Assembly: GCF_040518285.1 (NCBI RefSeq)
Contig: NZ_CP155449.1
Coordinates: 2,294,001 to 2,358,000 of the forward strand
From: Knoellia sp. S7-12
GTDB taxonomy: Bacteria > Actinomycetota > Actinomycetes > Actinomycetales > Dermatophilaceae
Length of the DNA: 64,000 nucleotides
Direction of reading: 5' to 3'
Positions 34,297-43,500 of the stretch are shown one piece after another. The notes below the pieces were generated by a model. The model was not told the origin of the DNA, searched no databases, and saw nothing but the letters and a program-made list of their open reading frames with translations. Every line of letters begins with the position of its first letter. Position 1 is the stretch's first letter. A program made the translations under genes and the position numbers.

Positions 34297-34929
34297 GTGT
34301 TGGTTGAGGAAGTCATGACCAAGCCCGCGGAGAGCATCCATCCCGGAGCAACGCTCGAGGATGCCATAGCCAAGCTCGGGCGGGCCCGCATCAGCGCACT
34401 GCCGGTGGTCGACAGGGACCGGCGGGTCGTGGGCATCATCTCGGAGGGCGACGTCCTGCGACAGCGCCTGCCCGCGGACCCGCGTGCCCACATGATCCCC
34501 AGTGCGCCGACATCGGCCGGCGAACCAAGCATCGAGGCGGTCATGACGGCCGATCCCCAGTGCGCCACACCGCGGCAGGACTGCTCAGAGGTGGCGTTCA
34601 CCCTGGCCCGTCGCGGTTGGAAGAGCATGCCGGTCGTCGACGACGACGGCCGGCTCCTCGGCATGGTGAGCCGAAGTGACTTCCTCCGCGCCCTGGCCCA
34701 ACCCGATGCAGTGCTGTCCACCGCCGTCCACAACGCGTTCACGCAGGCGGGGCATCCGGAGTGGCGCGCGGTCGTGCACCACGGCCACGTCACCGTGAGC
34801 CCTCATGCCGGGGACCAGGACGGAGCCGCCGTGGCCACTGCCGCAACAGTTGCCGGGATCCGCAGCGTGGAGCTCGGCGCACGGAGGTGGGCCGCTCAGG
34901 GAGCCCGCCGGCCACCCTGGGGCCCGTGA
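34297..34929 (+). CDS. Two-CBS-domain protein (hypoxic response protein 1-like) with C-terminal BON-like tail
   Basis: 210 residues from the GTG at 34297, preceded by GAGGTGGGA at good spacing. Two CBS motifs: VEEVMTKPAESIHPGATLEDAIAKLGRARISALPVVDRDRRVVGIISEGDVL and, near residue 85, IEAVMTADPQCATPRQDCSEVAFTLARRGWKSMPVVDDDGRLLGMVSRSDFL are the hallmark pattern; the last ~65 residues resemble a BON-like tail. CBS pairs bind adenosine nucleotides and sense energy state. Two-CBS Hrp1 (Rv2626c) is a classic DosR-regulon product. The 3' end overlaps the end of the opposing regulator gene by 34 bp. Confidence 0.85.
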   Translation: MLVEEVMTKPAESIHPGATLEDAIAKLGRARISALPVVDRDRRVVGIISEGDVLRQRLPADPRAHMIPSAPTSAGEPSIEAVMTADPQCATPRQDCSEVAFTLARRGWKSMPVVDDDGRLLGMVSRSDFLRALAQPDAVLSTAVHNAFTQAGHPEWRAVVHHGHVTVSPHAGDQDGAAVATAATVAGIRSVELGARRWAAQGARRPPWGP

Positions 34930-35543
34930 CTGGCGATGTAGACGGCAGCCTGGGTCCTGCTCTCCATCCCCATCTTCGCGAGCACCGAAGTCACGTAGTT
35001 CTTCACCGTCTTCTCGGCCAGCGACATCGAGGCACCGATCTGGCGGTTCGTGAGCCCTTGGGCGATGTGCTCAAGGATCCGGCGTTCCTGGGGTGAGAGC
35101 TGCGCCAGTCGAGGGTCCTCCACGTCCCGACCCCATCCGGTGCGCAATCGAGCCACGACGTCGGCGTCCAGCAGGTGGTCGCCGCCCGCCACCCGGCGGA
35201 TCGAGTTCACGAGATCGGCTCCGCGGACATCCTTGAGGAGGTAGCCCGCTGCGCCGGCCAGCACCGCCGCTCGCAGGGCGTCGTCGTCGTCATAGGAGGT
35301 GAGGATCAGACCGACGATGGACGGGTCGACAGACCGGACATCGCGGCATACGTCGATCCCGGATCCGTCTGGCAGCCGAGCATCGAGGACCATGACGTCC
35401 GGTCGCAGAGCCGGGATGCGCCGGGTCGCTTCAAGTGCGCTCCCGGACTCCCCGACGACGACGATGTCGCTCTCGACCTCGAGCAACTCACGCAGACCTC
35501 GGCGAACCACCTCGTGGTCATCGAGCAAATAGACGTGCACCAT
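34896..35543 (-). CDS. devR: DosR/DevR-like NarL-type response regulator
   Basis: 215 residues from the ATG at 35543 (AGGGAG upstream); this start puts the phospho-acceptor at Asp54 (MVLDARLPDG), the same number as in DosR. The receiver begins MVHVYLLDDHEVVRRGL, then LILTSYDDDDAL and GYLLKDVRG. The LuxR/NarL HTH (LSPQERRILEHIAQGLTNRQ) contains AEKTVKNYV, identical to the DNA-contacting helix of mycobacterial DosR as I recall it. It should bind GGGAC-type dyads, and seven such boxes occur in the window. The sensor kinase gene lies two genes upstream on the same strand. Confidence 0.9.
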   Translation of the reverse strand: MVHVYLLDDHEVVRRGLRELLEVESDIVVVGESGSALEATRRIPALRPDVMVLDARLPDGSGIDVCRDVRSVDPSIVGLILTSYDDDDALRAAVLAGAAGYLLKDVRGADLVNSIRRVAGGDHLLDADVVARLRTGWGRDVEDPRLAQLSPQERRILEHIAQGLTNRQIGASMSLAEKTVKNYVTSVLAKMGMESRTQAAVYIASHGPQGGRRAP

Positions 35544-35585
35544 CTCGATCACACTCCCTGACCCACAGGCTATGGCCTCGAGTCG

Positions 35586-36533
35586 TCACAACCCACCACG
35601 GCGGACGACAGCGACCGGAATCTCGGCCTGCCGGAGCACGTCGCGACTCACCGACCCCAGCATCAGACCGGCGAACCCGCCGCGGCCCCGCGAGCCCACC
35701 ACGAGGAGGCCCGCGCGGGCCGACTCCTCGATGAGGGCGTCCGCGGCCCGTCCCTGGTGGACACGTTGGATCGTGGTCACGTCGGGGTACTTCTCCCGGA
35801 CCAAAGACACCGCTGCGCGCACGTGGCGCCCAGCCGCTTCCAGCTCGACCGCGGCGACGACGTCGTCGTGACGACCGTCGGCGCTAGTGGGCGCTGGCAT
35901 CCACGGCTCCGGACTGGGTCGCACCCAGGCAGAAAGGAGGACGAGGTCAGCTCGGGCGCGGTCAGCAGTGTCAGCGGCGAAGAGCACGGCCTCCTCCGAT
36001 GACGCCGAGCCGTCGACGCCCACCACGACTGGGCAACCCGGCCCGAGCTGGAGATGCGTCTGCAGTGGGACCACCACGACCGGGCAGCGCGCATGTGCTC
36101 CCACCGCGAAGGAGATCGACCCCAGACTATTGGTGGGCCGAGTGGTCCGTCGGCCGACGACAACGACCGAAGCGCCGGCCGACTGCATGACGAGCTCGGC
36201 CGCCGGGTTGCCGACAGCACCCTGACAGTGCACCTTGAGCGTCGGTTGCAGCTCCTTGGCCCGGTCGGCGCCGCGGCGCGCCACGAGAGCAGCACGACCC
36301 AGCCGATCGGTGTTCTCAGCCCTGACCACGTCCACACGTGACGTCGCCGACTCGGGTGCCCTCGCGGCATACACAACCTTCAGAGGAAGGCCGAAGGCTT
36401 CCGCGTGCGACGCCGCCCACCCCAGAGCGTTCGCGCCCTCGCACGACTCGTCGTAGCCGACGACCACCGCCTCACCACCATTGGTGGACAACGGTTTTGC
36501 GAAGGTGCCACGCATGGCGTGAACGTCGGTCAT
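35586..36533 (-). CDS. Tandem universal stress protein
   Basis: 315 residues, two USP domains in tandem. Domain 1: AVVVGYDESCEGANALGWAASHAEAFGLPL, ending with SVVVVGRR; domain 2: PVVVGVDGSASSEEAVLFAADTA, ending with GLLVVGSRGRGGFAGLMLGSVSRDVL, the G-x2-G-x9-G-[ST] ATP-binding signature. Tandem USPs such as Rv2623 are typical DosR-regulon proteins, linked to growth arrest. The start at 36533 lacks a ribosome site but lies exactly 42.5 bp from a DosR-like box centre, so a leaderless mRNA is predicted. Located between the regulator and kinase genes. Confidence 0.9.
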   Translation of the reverse strand: MTDVHAMRGTFAKPLSTNGGEAVVVGYDESCEGANALGWAASHAEAFGLPLKVVYAARAPESATSRVDVVRAENTDRLGRAALVARRGADRAKELQPTLKVHCQGAVGNPAAELVMQSAGASVVVVGRRTTRPTNSLGSISFAVGAHARCPVVVVPLQTHLQLGPGCPVVVGVDGSASSEEAVLFAADTADRARADLVLLSAWVRPSPEPWMPAPTSADGRHDDVVAAVELEAAGRHVRAAVSLVREKYPDVTTIQRVHQGRAADALIEESARAGLLVVGSRGRGGFAGLMLGSVSRDVLRQAEIPVAVVRRGGL

Positions 36534-36568
36534 GGCACGAGCATGTCTGTGAACGCAGGCTGCCGACA

Positions 36569-36582
36569 GGGCCATTGGTCCC
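36569..36582 (-). promoter_or_regulatory. DosR-like box upstream of the universal stress protein gene
   Basis: GGGACCAATGGCCC read on the minus strand (GGGCCATTGGTCCC on plus). The centre is 42.5 bp before the A of the ATG at 36533; -12 to -7 reads CATGCT. The box directly abuts the end of the kinase gene, so kinase read-through may also contribute. Confidence 0.7.
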
Positions 36583-38274
36583 TCAGGTGGTCTCGTCCTC
36601 GTCGAACGGAACGCTCCACACGAGACGAGTTCCGGAGGCCTCAAGGGACTCCAGCACCAGCGTGCCTCCCCGGCGCTCAGCCCGCCTCGCAAGGTTGTCG
36701 AGACCGGATGACCGCGTCGGGTTGGGGTCGAGCCCTCGCCCGTCGTCGACGACGCTGACAGTGACCCCACCGTTGACCTCGACGGCGACGTTGACCGTCG
36801 TGGCTCCGGCATGCCTGGCCGCGTTGCTCAGTCCCTCGCGCAGGACCGCGAGCACATCCGTCCCCAGCTGGTCGGGCAGCTCATTCGTGCGACCGGACAA
36901 CCGCAGGTCCGGTGGGAATCCCAGGGTGATCAGGGCATCGCGGCAGACGGTCGTGATCTCGCTGGCGAGCTCCCGGGCCCCGAGCGGCCGTTGGAGCGCG
37001 AAGATCGTGTGGCGGATGTCCTTGATGGCCGCGTCGAGCTCGTCCACCGCCCTCTCGAGGCGGGGTCGCACGGCTTCGTCGCTCAGCCTGGCGGCTGACT
37101 GCAGGGACATGCCAGTGGCGAAGAGCCGCTGGATCACGTTGTCGTGCATGTCACGCGCGATCCGGTCACGGTCCTCGAAGAGCTCCGCGCGAGCCCTCTC
37201 GGTCTGGGCACTCGCAGCCACGAGAGACACCGTCAGTCGCTGGGCGAACACACTCAGCTCGGTCAGGTGACCGGACCGGACCTCGTCGGTCCAGTCGACG
37301 ACGATCAGCCCCAACGGCGCTTCCCCGAGCACCAGTGGAACGGTCGATCGGGTGCCGGTGGACGCGGTCTCGCCGACGTGATTGCTTCGGGCCTGGGCCA
37401 ACATCGCCGCGCGAAGTCCGAGGTCGCCGACGGAGGTGCCCAGCGCGGGGCCCGCAGCCGTCGCCGCGACGACCACGAGGTCGGTGCCCCGGGTGAGCGC
37501 GACAAAACATGATGACGCCTCCGTCAGCTCAGCCACCCGCGTGGTGACCTCCGAGAGGACAACATCGTGTGCCTCGCCCGCGAGCAGACCCTGGGTCGCG
37601 CGACCCGCCACGTCGCTCCACAGCTGTTGTCCCCTGGTGCGGTCATACAAACGGGCGTTCTCGATCGCGACACCAGCCGCAGCCGCAAGGGCCACGAGGA
37701 TGGCTTCGTCGTCCTGGCTGAACTCCGTGGCGTGCCGCTTGTCAGTGAGATAGAGGTTGCCGAACACCTCGTCACGGATCCTGACCGGTGCGCCGAGGAA
37801 GCTGGTCATCGGAGGGTGATTCGGGGGGAAACCGTAGGACTTCGGGTGCTCACCGATGTCCGTGACCCGCTGCGGTTGCGGGCTCGAGATGATCAGGCCG
37901 AGCAACCCGTGTCCGCGAGGCAGCGTTCCGATGGCATCGCGCTCGTCGTCGGTCAGTCCGTGAGTGACGAACTCAATGAGCTCCTCACCCCCCGGCCCCA
38001 ACACCCCGAGTGCGCCATAGGTCGCGTCCACCAGCTCACAGGCAGACACGACGATGCGGTGGAGGACGTCGGCAAGGTCAAGGTTCGAGCTGACCGCCAC
38101 GACCGCATCGAGCAGCGAGGCCATTCGCTCCTGTGACGCCCGGGCACTGCCGGCACGCGCGCGCAGTTCCTCAAGGAGGTCTTCGAGCTGCAGGGAGGAC
38201 AACGGCCACCGCGAAGTCACGGCTGCCTCTGACGGGTTCTCTGGGGTCTGGCCTTGCCTGCGCTTTTCGGCCAT
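36583..38274 (-). CDS. devS: GAF-GAF sensor histidine kinase, DosS/DevS-like
   Basis: 563 residues, no membrane segments. GAF 1 (about residues 60-200) contains SYGFPPNHPPMTSFLGAPVR and VFGNLYLTDKR, a signature of mycobacterial DosS/DosT; His153 in NHPPM is at about the position of their proximal haem His (recalled, not aligned). GAF 2 follows, then HisKA_3 with the phospho-acceptor in RIARDMHDNVIQRLFATGM and a HATPase domain (LREGLSNAARHAG; VVDDGRGLD). It probably senses O2, NO, CO or redox state via haem and phosphorylates the DosR-like regulator. No second kinase is in the window. Confidence 0.88.
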   Translation of the reverse strand: MAEKRRQGQTPENPSEAAVTSRWPLSSLQLEDLLEELRARAGSARASQERMASLLDAVVAVSSNLDLADVLHRIVVSACELVDATYGALGVLGPGGEELIEFVTHGLTDDERDAIGTLPRGHGLLGLIISSPQPQRVTDIGEHPKSYGFPPNHPPMTSFLGAPVRIRDEVFGNLYLTDKRHATEFSQDDEAILVALAAAAGVAIENARLYDRTRGQQLWSDVAGRATQGLLAGEAHDVVLSEVTTRVAELTEASSCFVALTRGTDLVVVAATAAGPALGTSVGDLGLRAAMLAQARSNHVGETASTGTRSTVPLVLGEAPLGLIVVDWTDEVRSGHLTELSVFAQRLTVSLVAASAQTERARAELFEDRDRIARDMHDNVIQRLFATGMSLQSAARLSDEAVRPRLERAVDELDAAIKDIRHTIFALQRPLGARELASEITTVCRDALITLGFPPDLRLSGRTNELPDQLGTDVLAVLREGLSNAARHAGATTVNVAVEVNGGVTVSVVDDGRGLDPNPTRSSGLDNLARRAERRGGTLVLESLEASGTRLVWSVPFDEDETT

Positions 38275-38395
38275 TCGCACAGGGTATGCCGCATCGGCCG
38301 GCATTGGAGGCAAGAGTCAGTCGAGCTTGCGGGTCCCGTGGGAGGTGCGCCACCGGCATACACGCCTTCGGCGAGCGCGGCCAAGGCGCTGAGAA

Positions 38396-38794
38396 CTACA
38401 GCTCAGGCGACATTGAACTCAGGTCCGGCGGGACATCGACAGCATGCTGCTGCAGAGCCTCCAGCGGGACTACTTGCAGCACTGCCACGTTGGTCGCTGA
38501 CAGCACCACGTGCGCCGCCGCTCCTTCACGGTGCGCCCGCGCCCAGTTGTGGGCCGTCACGCACCACCGGTCACCCGGGACCAACCCCGGGAATCCGTAG
38601 TCCGGCAAGGGCGTCGACAAGTCGTTGCCGATGCTCCGCTGGTGCTCGAGGAACTCAGCCGTCACCACGGCGCAGATGGTGTGGCTCCCGCGATCCTCTG
38701 GCCCAGTGCTGCAGCAACCGTCACGAAAGAAGCCGGTCAACGGTGCGGCGCTGCACAACTCCAACTCGCCACCGAGCACGTTGCGTTCGTCCAT
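38396..38794 (-). CDS. DUF2237 family protein
   Basis: 132 residues. DUF2237 signature features are all there: RNVLGGELELCS, TGFFRDGCCSTGPEDRGSHTICA, GNDLSTPLPDYGFPGLVPGDRWCV and an end with PLEALQQHAVD. Several conserved Cys (GCC, ICAVV, RWCV) may bind metal or be redox active. The family's function is unknown. It is divergent from the narK operon and ends 121 bp before the DosS-like kinase gene; no DosR-like box was seen in front of it. Confidence 0.9.
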   Translation of the reverse strand: MDERNVLGGELELCSAAPLTGFFRDGCCSTGPEDRGSHTICAVVTAEFLEHQRSIGNDLSTPLPDYGFPGLVPGDRWCVTAHNWARAHREGAAAHVVLSATNVAVLQVVPLEALQQHAVDVPPDLSSMSPEL

Positions 38795-39002
38795 CGCCCG
38801 CGCCTGTCCGGGTCAGGCCGTCGAGGCGGTGAGCTCGAGCGCGACACGCGAGCGGGCGATGTCCGTCACAGTCAGGCGGACATGTGCGAAACCTTCAACG
38901 GGTACGGGCATTTGCTCACACTCACACAGGCCCAGCCGCAACACAACCGTCGCCGTTCGCGGGCCTGGGTCGGCGTCGGTCTCCCCCGGCTCGGACTCGG
39001 TA
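38795..39002. other. Gene-free stretch between the DUF2237 gene and the narK box
   Basis: About 208 bp without a gene I can support. It must carry the DUF2237 promoter and the far upstream part of the nar control region; I see no clear dyad, FNR-type site or open frame with family-like sequence here. Confidence 0.5.
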
Positions 39003-39016
39003 GGGACCTTTGGCCC
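39003..39016 (+). promoter_or_regulatory. DosR-like box upstream of the nar operon
   Basis: GGGACCTTTGGCCC, one of the best matches to the DosR core in the window. With +1 placed 42.5 bp from its centre (39052), -12 to -7 reads TGTGCT: T at -12 and -7 but G rather than A at -11, so this promoter fits the shared geometry less well than the others. Confidence 0.7.
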
Positions 39017-39054
39017 TCGTCATTCTTCACCGTCTCCACTGTGCTTGTACGTAT

Positions 39055-39078
39055 GGCATCACCATCGCGGGTGATGCC
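39055..39078 (+). promoter_or_regulatory. 5'-leader hairpin before the nar operon
   Basis: A perfect 9-bp inverted repeat GGCATCACC / GGTGATGCC with a six-base loop, ending two bases before the ribosome site of the small open frame at 39095. If transcription starts near 39052 the stem is the very 5' end of the mRNA. It may protect the transcript, mask the ribosome site, or be a protein-binding dyad. Confidence 0.55.
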
Positions 39079-39094
39079 AGGGAGGAGACCCGAC

Positions 39095-39208
39095 ATGGCA
39101 GATGAGATCACTCAGGGGTTCGGAGGCACGCCGGATGGGTATGCCACCAAGGACCGCAGCGACGGCCCCGACATCTGGCGCCCCAGGCCCGTCCGAAAGG
39201 CCGCATGA
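39095..39208 (+). CDS. 37-residue leader protein of the nar operon (hypothetical)
   Basis: Short open frame with a strong ribosome site (GGGAGGAGA, six bases before the ATG). The product, MADEITQGFGGTPDG followed by a polar stretch ending RPVRKAA, has no hydrophobic segment and no family that I recognise. It ends one base before an ATG in the narK frame. It could be a small protein made under hypoxia or a leader whose translation sets access to narK. The strong ribosome site is its best support. Confidence 0.5.
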   Translation: MADEITQGFGGTPDGYATKDRSDGPDIWRPRPVRKAA

Positions 39209-39284
39209 CATGAGTCCGTCCATTGCCAAGTCGGACGCAGGGGTCCATGGTGGACCGGGAGAGCCCCGAGGGGAGGGCACGATC

Positions 39285-40517
39285 GTGACGACCTCATTGA
39301 CGACAGCCGACCCGAGTCCGACTGCCACCAGATCGCCGTGGGTGATGCTGGCCATGGCGACCCTGGGTTTCGCGGTGAACTTCTGGGCCTGGGCGCTGAT
39401 CAGTCCACTCGGCCCGCTCTTCCGAACGACTGGCGCTCTGGGCGACCTCACCGAGTCCGACGTGGCCCTGCTCGTCGCGGTCCCGGTCGTCGTGGGATCC
39501 CTCGGTCGGATCATCGTCGGTGGGTTGACCGACCGATACGGCGGTCGGGTCATGTTCCCCATCGTCTCGGGCGTGACCATCCTCCCGGTCCTCTTCATCG
39601 CCTTCTTCGCCCTCGACTCCTATGCCCTGCTCCTGGTCGGCGGCTTCGTCCTCGGGATCGCCGGGACCTCCTTCGCCGTCGGCGTGCCGTTCGTCAATGC
39701 GTGGTTCCCTCCCGCGAAACGCGGCCTGGCCATCGGTATCTTCGGTGCAGGCATGGGTGGCACCGCCATCAGCGCCCTGACCACCGTCAAGCTCACCGAG
39801 GGACTGGGCGCCACATCGCCCTTCCTCATCACCGCTGCCGTCCTTGCCGCGTATGCCGTTGCGGCTTGGCTGATCCTGCGTGACGCACCCGGTCGGGTCG
39901 TGCCCACCACCTCGCTTGCGTCACGGATCTCGGCCAACTCCAGGCTCGCCATCACCTGGCAGGCCTGCCTGCTGTATGCCGTCGCATTCGGTGGGTACGT
40001 CGCGTTCTCGGTCTACCTACCGGCATACCTCAAGGCCGCTCATCAACTCACTCCGGCCAGCGCGGCCAACCGCATGGCCGGCTTCGTCCTGGTTGCTGTC
40101 CTGATGCGCCCGGTCGGGGGCTGGCTCGCTGACAAGTTCGGCGCGATCCCGGTGCTGGCGACGGGTTTCGGCGTCGTGGTCGTGGGCGCTGGCATCTCGG
40201 CAGGAACACCGCCGCTTCAGGGGATCGGCACGATCGCCTTCCTGGCCATGGCCGCAGCCCTCGGCTCCGGGAGTGGCGCCACCTTTGCCCTCATCGCCAA
40301 GGTCACGGAGCCCTCCCGCGTCGGGGGCGTGACCGGACTCGTCGGCGCCGCCGGAGGTCTCGGAGGATTCGTTCCACCGCTGATCATGGGATACGTCTAC
40401 GGCCGCACCGACTCCTACGCCATCGGGCTCTGGATGCTCTGCGTCACTGCTGCTCTGGCCCTGCTCCTCACCGTCACCGTCGTCCGACGAACCGTCCAAG
40501 GACAGGAAACTCATTGA
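39285..40517 (+). CDS. narK: Nitrate/nitrite transporter, major facilitator (NarK)
   Basis: 410 residues from the GTG at 39285, chosen because GAGGGGAGGG lies seven bases upstream; an in-frame ATG at 39210 would add 25 polar residues. Twelve hydrophobic helices; the first carries LGFAVNFWAWALISPLGPLF, typical of NarK, and GRIIVGGLTDRYGGR is the MFS loop with basic residues. The nitrate signature Gly-rich helices (GIAGTSFAVGVPFVNAWFPP; GSGSGATFALIAKV) are present. It imports nitrate or exports nitrite for the reductase. The stop overlaps the narG start (TTGA). Confidence 0.92.
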   Translation: MTTSLTTADPSPTATRSPWVMLAMATLGFAVNFWAWALISPLGPLFRTTGALGDLTESDVALLVAVPVVVGSLGRIIVGGLTDRYGGRVMFPIVSGVTILPVLFIAFFALDSYALLLVGGFVLGIAGTSFAVGVPFVNAWFPPAKRGLAIGIFGAGMGGTAISALTTVKLTEGLGATSPFLITAAVLAAYAVAAWLILRDAPGRVVPTTSLASRISANSRLAITWQACLLYAVAFGGYVAFSVYLPAYLKAAHQLTPASAANRMAGFVLVAVLMRPVGGWLADKFGAIPVLATGFGVVVVGAGISAGTPPLQGIGTIAFLAMAAALGSGSGATFALIAKVTEPSRVGGVTGLVGAAGGLGGFVPPLIMGYVYGRTDSYAIGLWMLCVTAALALLLTVTVVRRTVQGQETH

Positions 40518-43500
40518 CCCCCTCCCAGAAGAAGTCCACGTCCGACATCGGAATGGATGGCTCCCTCACGGAGGCACTTGTCCGCAGCAGGAGGTTCTTC
40601 ACCAAAGGGACCGTGTCCGAGGACCTTCGGACCATCTCGCAGGTCGGGGGGCGAGGGGCCGACGACTTCTACCGCGACCGCTGGAGCCACGACAAGGTCG
40701 TGCGGTCCACCCACGGGGTGAACTGCACCGGCTCGTGTTCGTGGAAGGTCTACGTCAAGGACGGGATCATCACGTGGGAGACCCAGCAGACCGACTACCC
40801 CTCTGTCGGTCCGGACTCCCCTGAGTACGAGCCTCGCGGTTGCCCCCGTGGCGCGGCGTTCTCCTGGTACACCTACTCCCCCACCCGGGTCCGCTACCCC
40901 TACGTCCGTGGCGTCCTGCTGCAGATGTTTCGTGAGGCCAAGGCCCAGCACGACGGCGATCCGGTCAGGGCGTGGGAGCACATCGTCGAGAACCCGTTGC
41001 GGGCCAAGGCCTACAAGTCCGCGCGCGGCAAGGGCGGTCTGGTCCGGGCGACCTGGGACGAGGCCAGCGAGATCATCGCCGCGGCGCACGTCCACACGAT
41101 CAAGAAGTACGGCCCGGACCGTGTCGCCGGGTTCTCACCCATCCCGGCGATGTCGATGGTCTCCCACGCCTCCGGCGCTCGGTTCGTGAACCTCATCGGC
41201 GGCTCCATGTTGAGCTTCTATGACTGGTACGCCGACCTCCCCGTCGCATCCCCGCAGGTCTTCGGCGACCAGACCGACGTCCCCGAGTCCGGCGACTGGT
41301 GGAACGCCGGCTACCTCATCATGTGGGGATCCAACCTCCCAGTCACCCGCACCCCCGACGCACACTGGATGGTCGAGGCCCGCTACCGCGGCCAGAAGGT
41401 CATCGCCGTCGCCCCCGACTACGCGGACAACGTGAAGTTCGCGGACGAGTGGCTGCCTGCGAAGCCCGGCACAGACGCGGCACTGGCCATGGCCATGGGT
41501 CATGTCGTGCTCAAGGAGTTCTTCGTCGACAGGGCGACGCCCTACTTCACCGAATACGTGAAGTCCTACACCGACCTCCCTCACCTGGTGCGCCTTGAGG
41601 AGGCGGCTGACGGCGAATACACCGCCGGCAAGTTCCTCACCGCCGCGGACCTCAGCGATCACACCGACGAGGAGAACGCGGCCTTCAAGACCGTGCTCAT
41701 CGACTCCAGCACCGGTGAAGCCGTCGTGCCCCACGGATCCTTGGGTCACCGCTACGGCGAGGCAGGAGTGGGCAAGTGGAATCTCGACCTCGGCGAGGTC
41801 AACCCTGTTCTCTCCCTACTGGACTCCGCAACCGAGTCAGTGGTCGTCCGTATGCCGCGCTTCGACACTCCTGATGGTGCCGCCGCCGACCTGCCCCGCG
41901 GGGTGCCCGTGCGCCGCGTGGATGGTCACCTGGTCACCACGGTCTTCGACCTCCTGCTCGCCCAGTACGGCGTCGGTCGAACGCACGGGGGTCAGCCGCT
42001 CCCGGGGGCTTGGCCGACCGGGGACAACAAGGGCTACGACGACGCACAGGCGCCGTACACCCCCGCGTGGCAGGAAGCCATCACTGGCGTGCCTGCTGCC
42101 ACTGCTGCCCGGATCGGGCGCGAGTTCGCGCAGAACGCCGAAGAGTCCAAGGGCCGATCCATGATCGTCATGGGCGCCGGCACCAACCACTGGTTCCACT
42201 CCGACACGATCTACCGCGCCTTCCTCACCCTCACCAACCTCACCGGTTGCCAGGGCGTCAACGGCGGCGGCTGGGCACACTACGTCGGCCAGGAGAAGGT
42301 CCGCCCGATCACTGGCTACACCCAGATCGCCAACGCGCTTGACTGGAACCGCCCGCCGCGCAACATGATCCAGACCGCCTACTGGTATCTCCACACCAAC
42401 CAGTTCCGCTATGACCAGTTCGGCGCCGACACGCTCTCTGCCACCACCGGCAAGGGCCAGCTCGCCGGCAAGTCAACTGCCGACGTCATCGCCCAGAGCG
42501 CGCGAATGGGTTGGATGCCGTCGTATCCCACGTTCGACCGCAACCCACTCGACCTCAGTGACGACGCAGCGGCTGCAGGCAAACCCGTCGGTGAGTACGT
42601 CGTCGAACAGCTCAAGTCCGGTGAGCTCGACTTCGCCGGCGAGGACCCGGACGCACCCACCAACTACCCGCGGATCCTGTCGATCTGGCGGGCCAACCTG
42701 CTGGGCTCGTCCGGGAAGGGCAACGAGTACTTCCTCAAGCACCTGCTCGGAACCGACTCCTCGGTCCGTGCCAGCGAGACCCCCGAGGCGCAGCGTCCCG
42801 TCGACGTCACCTGGCGCGACGAGGCGCCCGAGGGCAAGCTCGACCTGCTGATGACGATCGACTTCCGTCAGACGAGCACGACGATCTTCTCGGACGTCGT
42901 CCTTCCGGCTGCCACTTGGTACGAGAAGCACGACCTCAACACCACGGACATGCACCCGTTCGTGCACTCCTTCAATCCCGCCATCGCGCCGCCGTGGCAG
43001 ACGCGCACGGACTGGGACGCCTGGCAGACGATCGCCGAGAAGTTCAGCGAGCTCGCCGCCACCCACCTCGGTGTCCGCAAGGACGTGGTGGCGGTGCCAC
43101 TCACCCACGACACCCCGGACGCGATGGCCAACCCGCACGGCGTCGTGCGCGACTGGAAGAAGGGGGAGTGCGAGCCGATCCCGGGCGTCACGATGCCCAA
43201 GCTGGTCGAGGTCGAACGCGACTACGGCGCGGTGGCGCAGAAGATGAACGCGCTCGGGCCGCTGGTCGACACGCTCGGTGCGACCACCAAGGGCGTCACC
43301 TTCGAGCTGAGCAAGCAGGTCGAGTACCTCCGGGCCAAGAACGGCACCGTGCGTGGCGGGGTGGCCGACGGCCGACCGTCGCTCAAGAAGGACGTCAACG
43401 TCTGCGAGGCGATCCTCGCCCTGTCAGGAACCACCAATGGGCACCTGGCGACCCAAGGCTTCAAGACCCTCGAGAAGCGCACCGGCGTCCAGCTCGCCGA

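Noticed and set aside
38314..38395. DosR-like box before the DosS-like kinase gene (GGGTCCC at 38331)
   Set aside because: Only a half-site; no dyad with the spacing of the other seven boxes.
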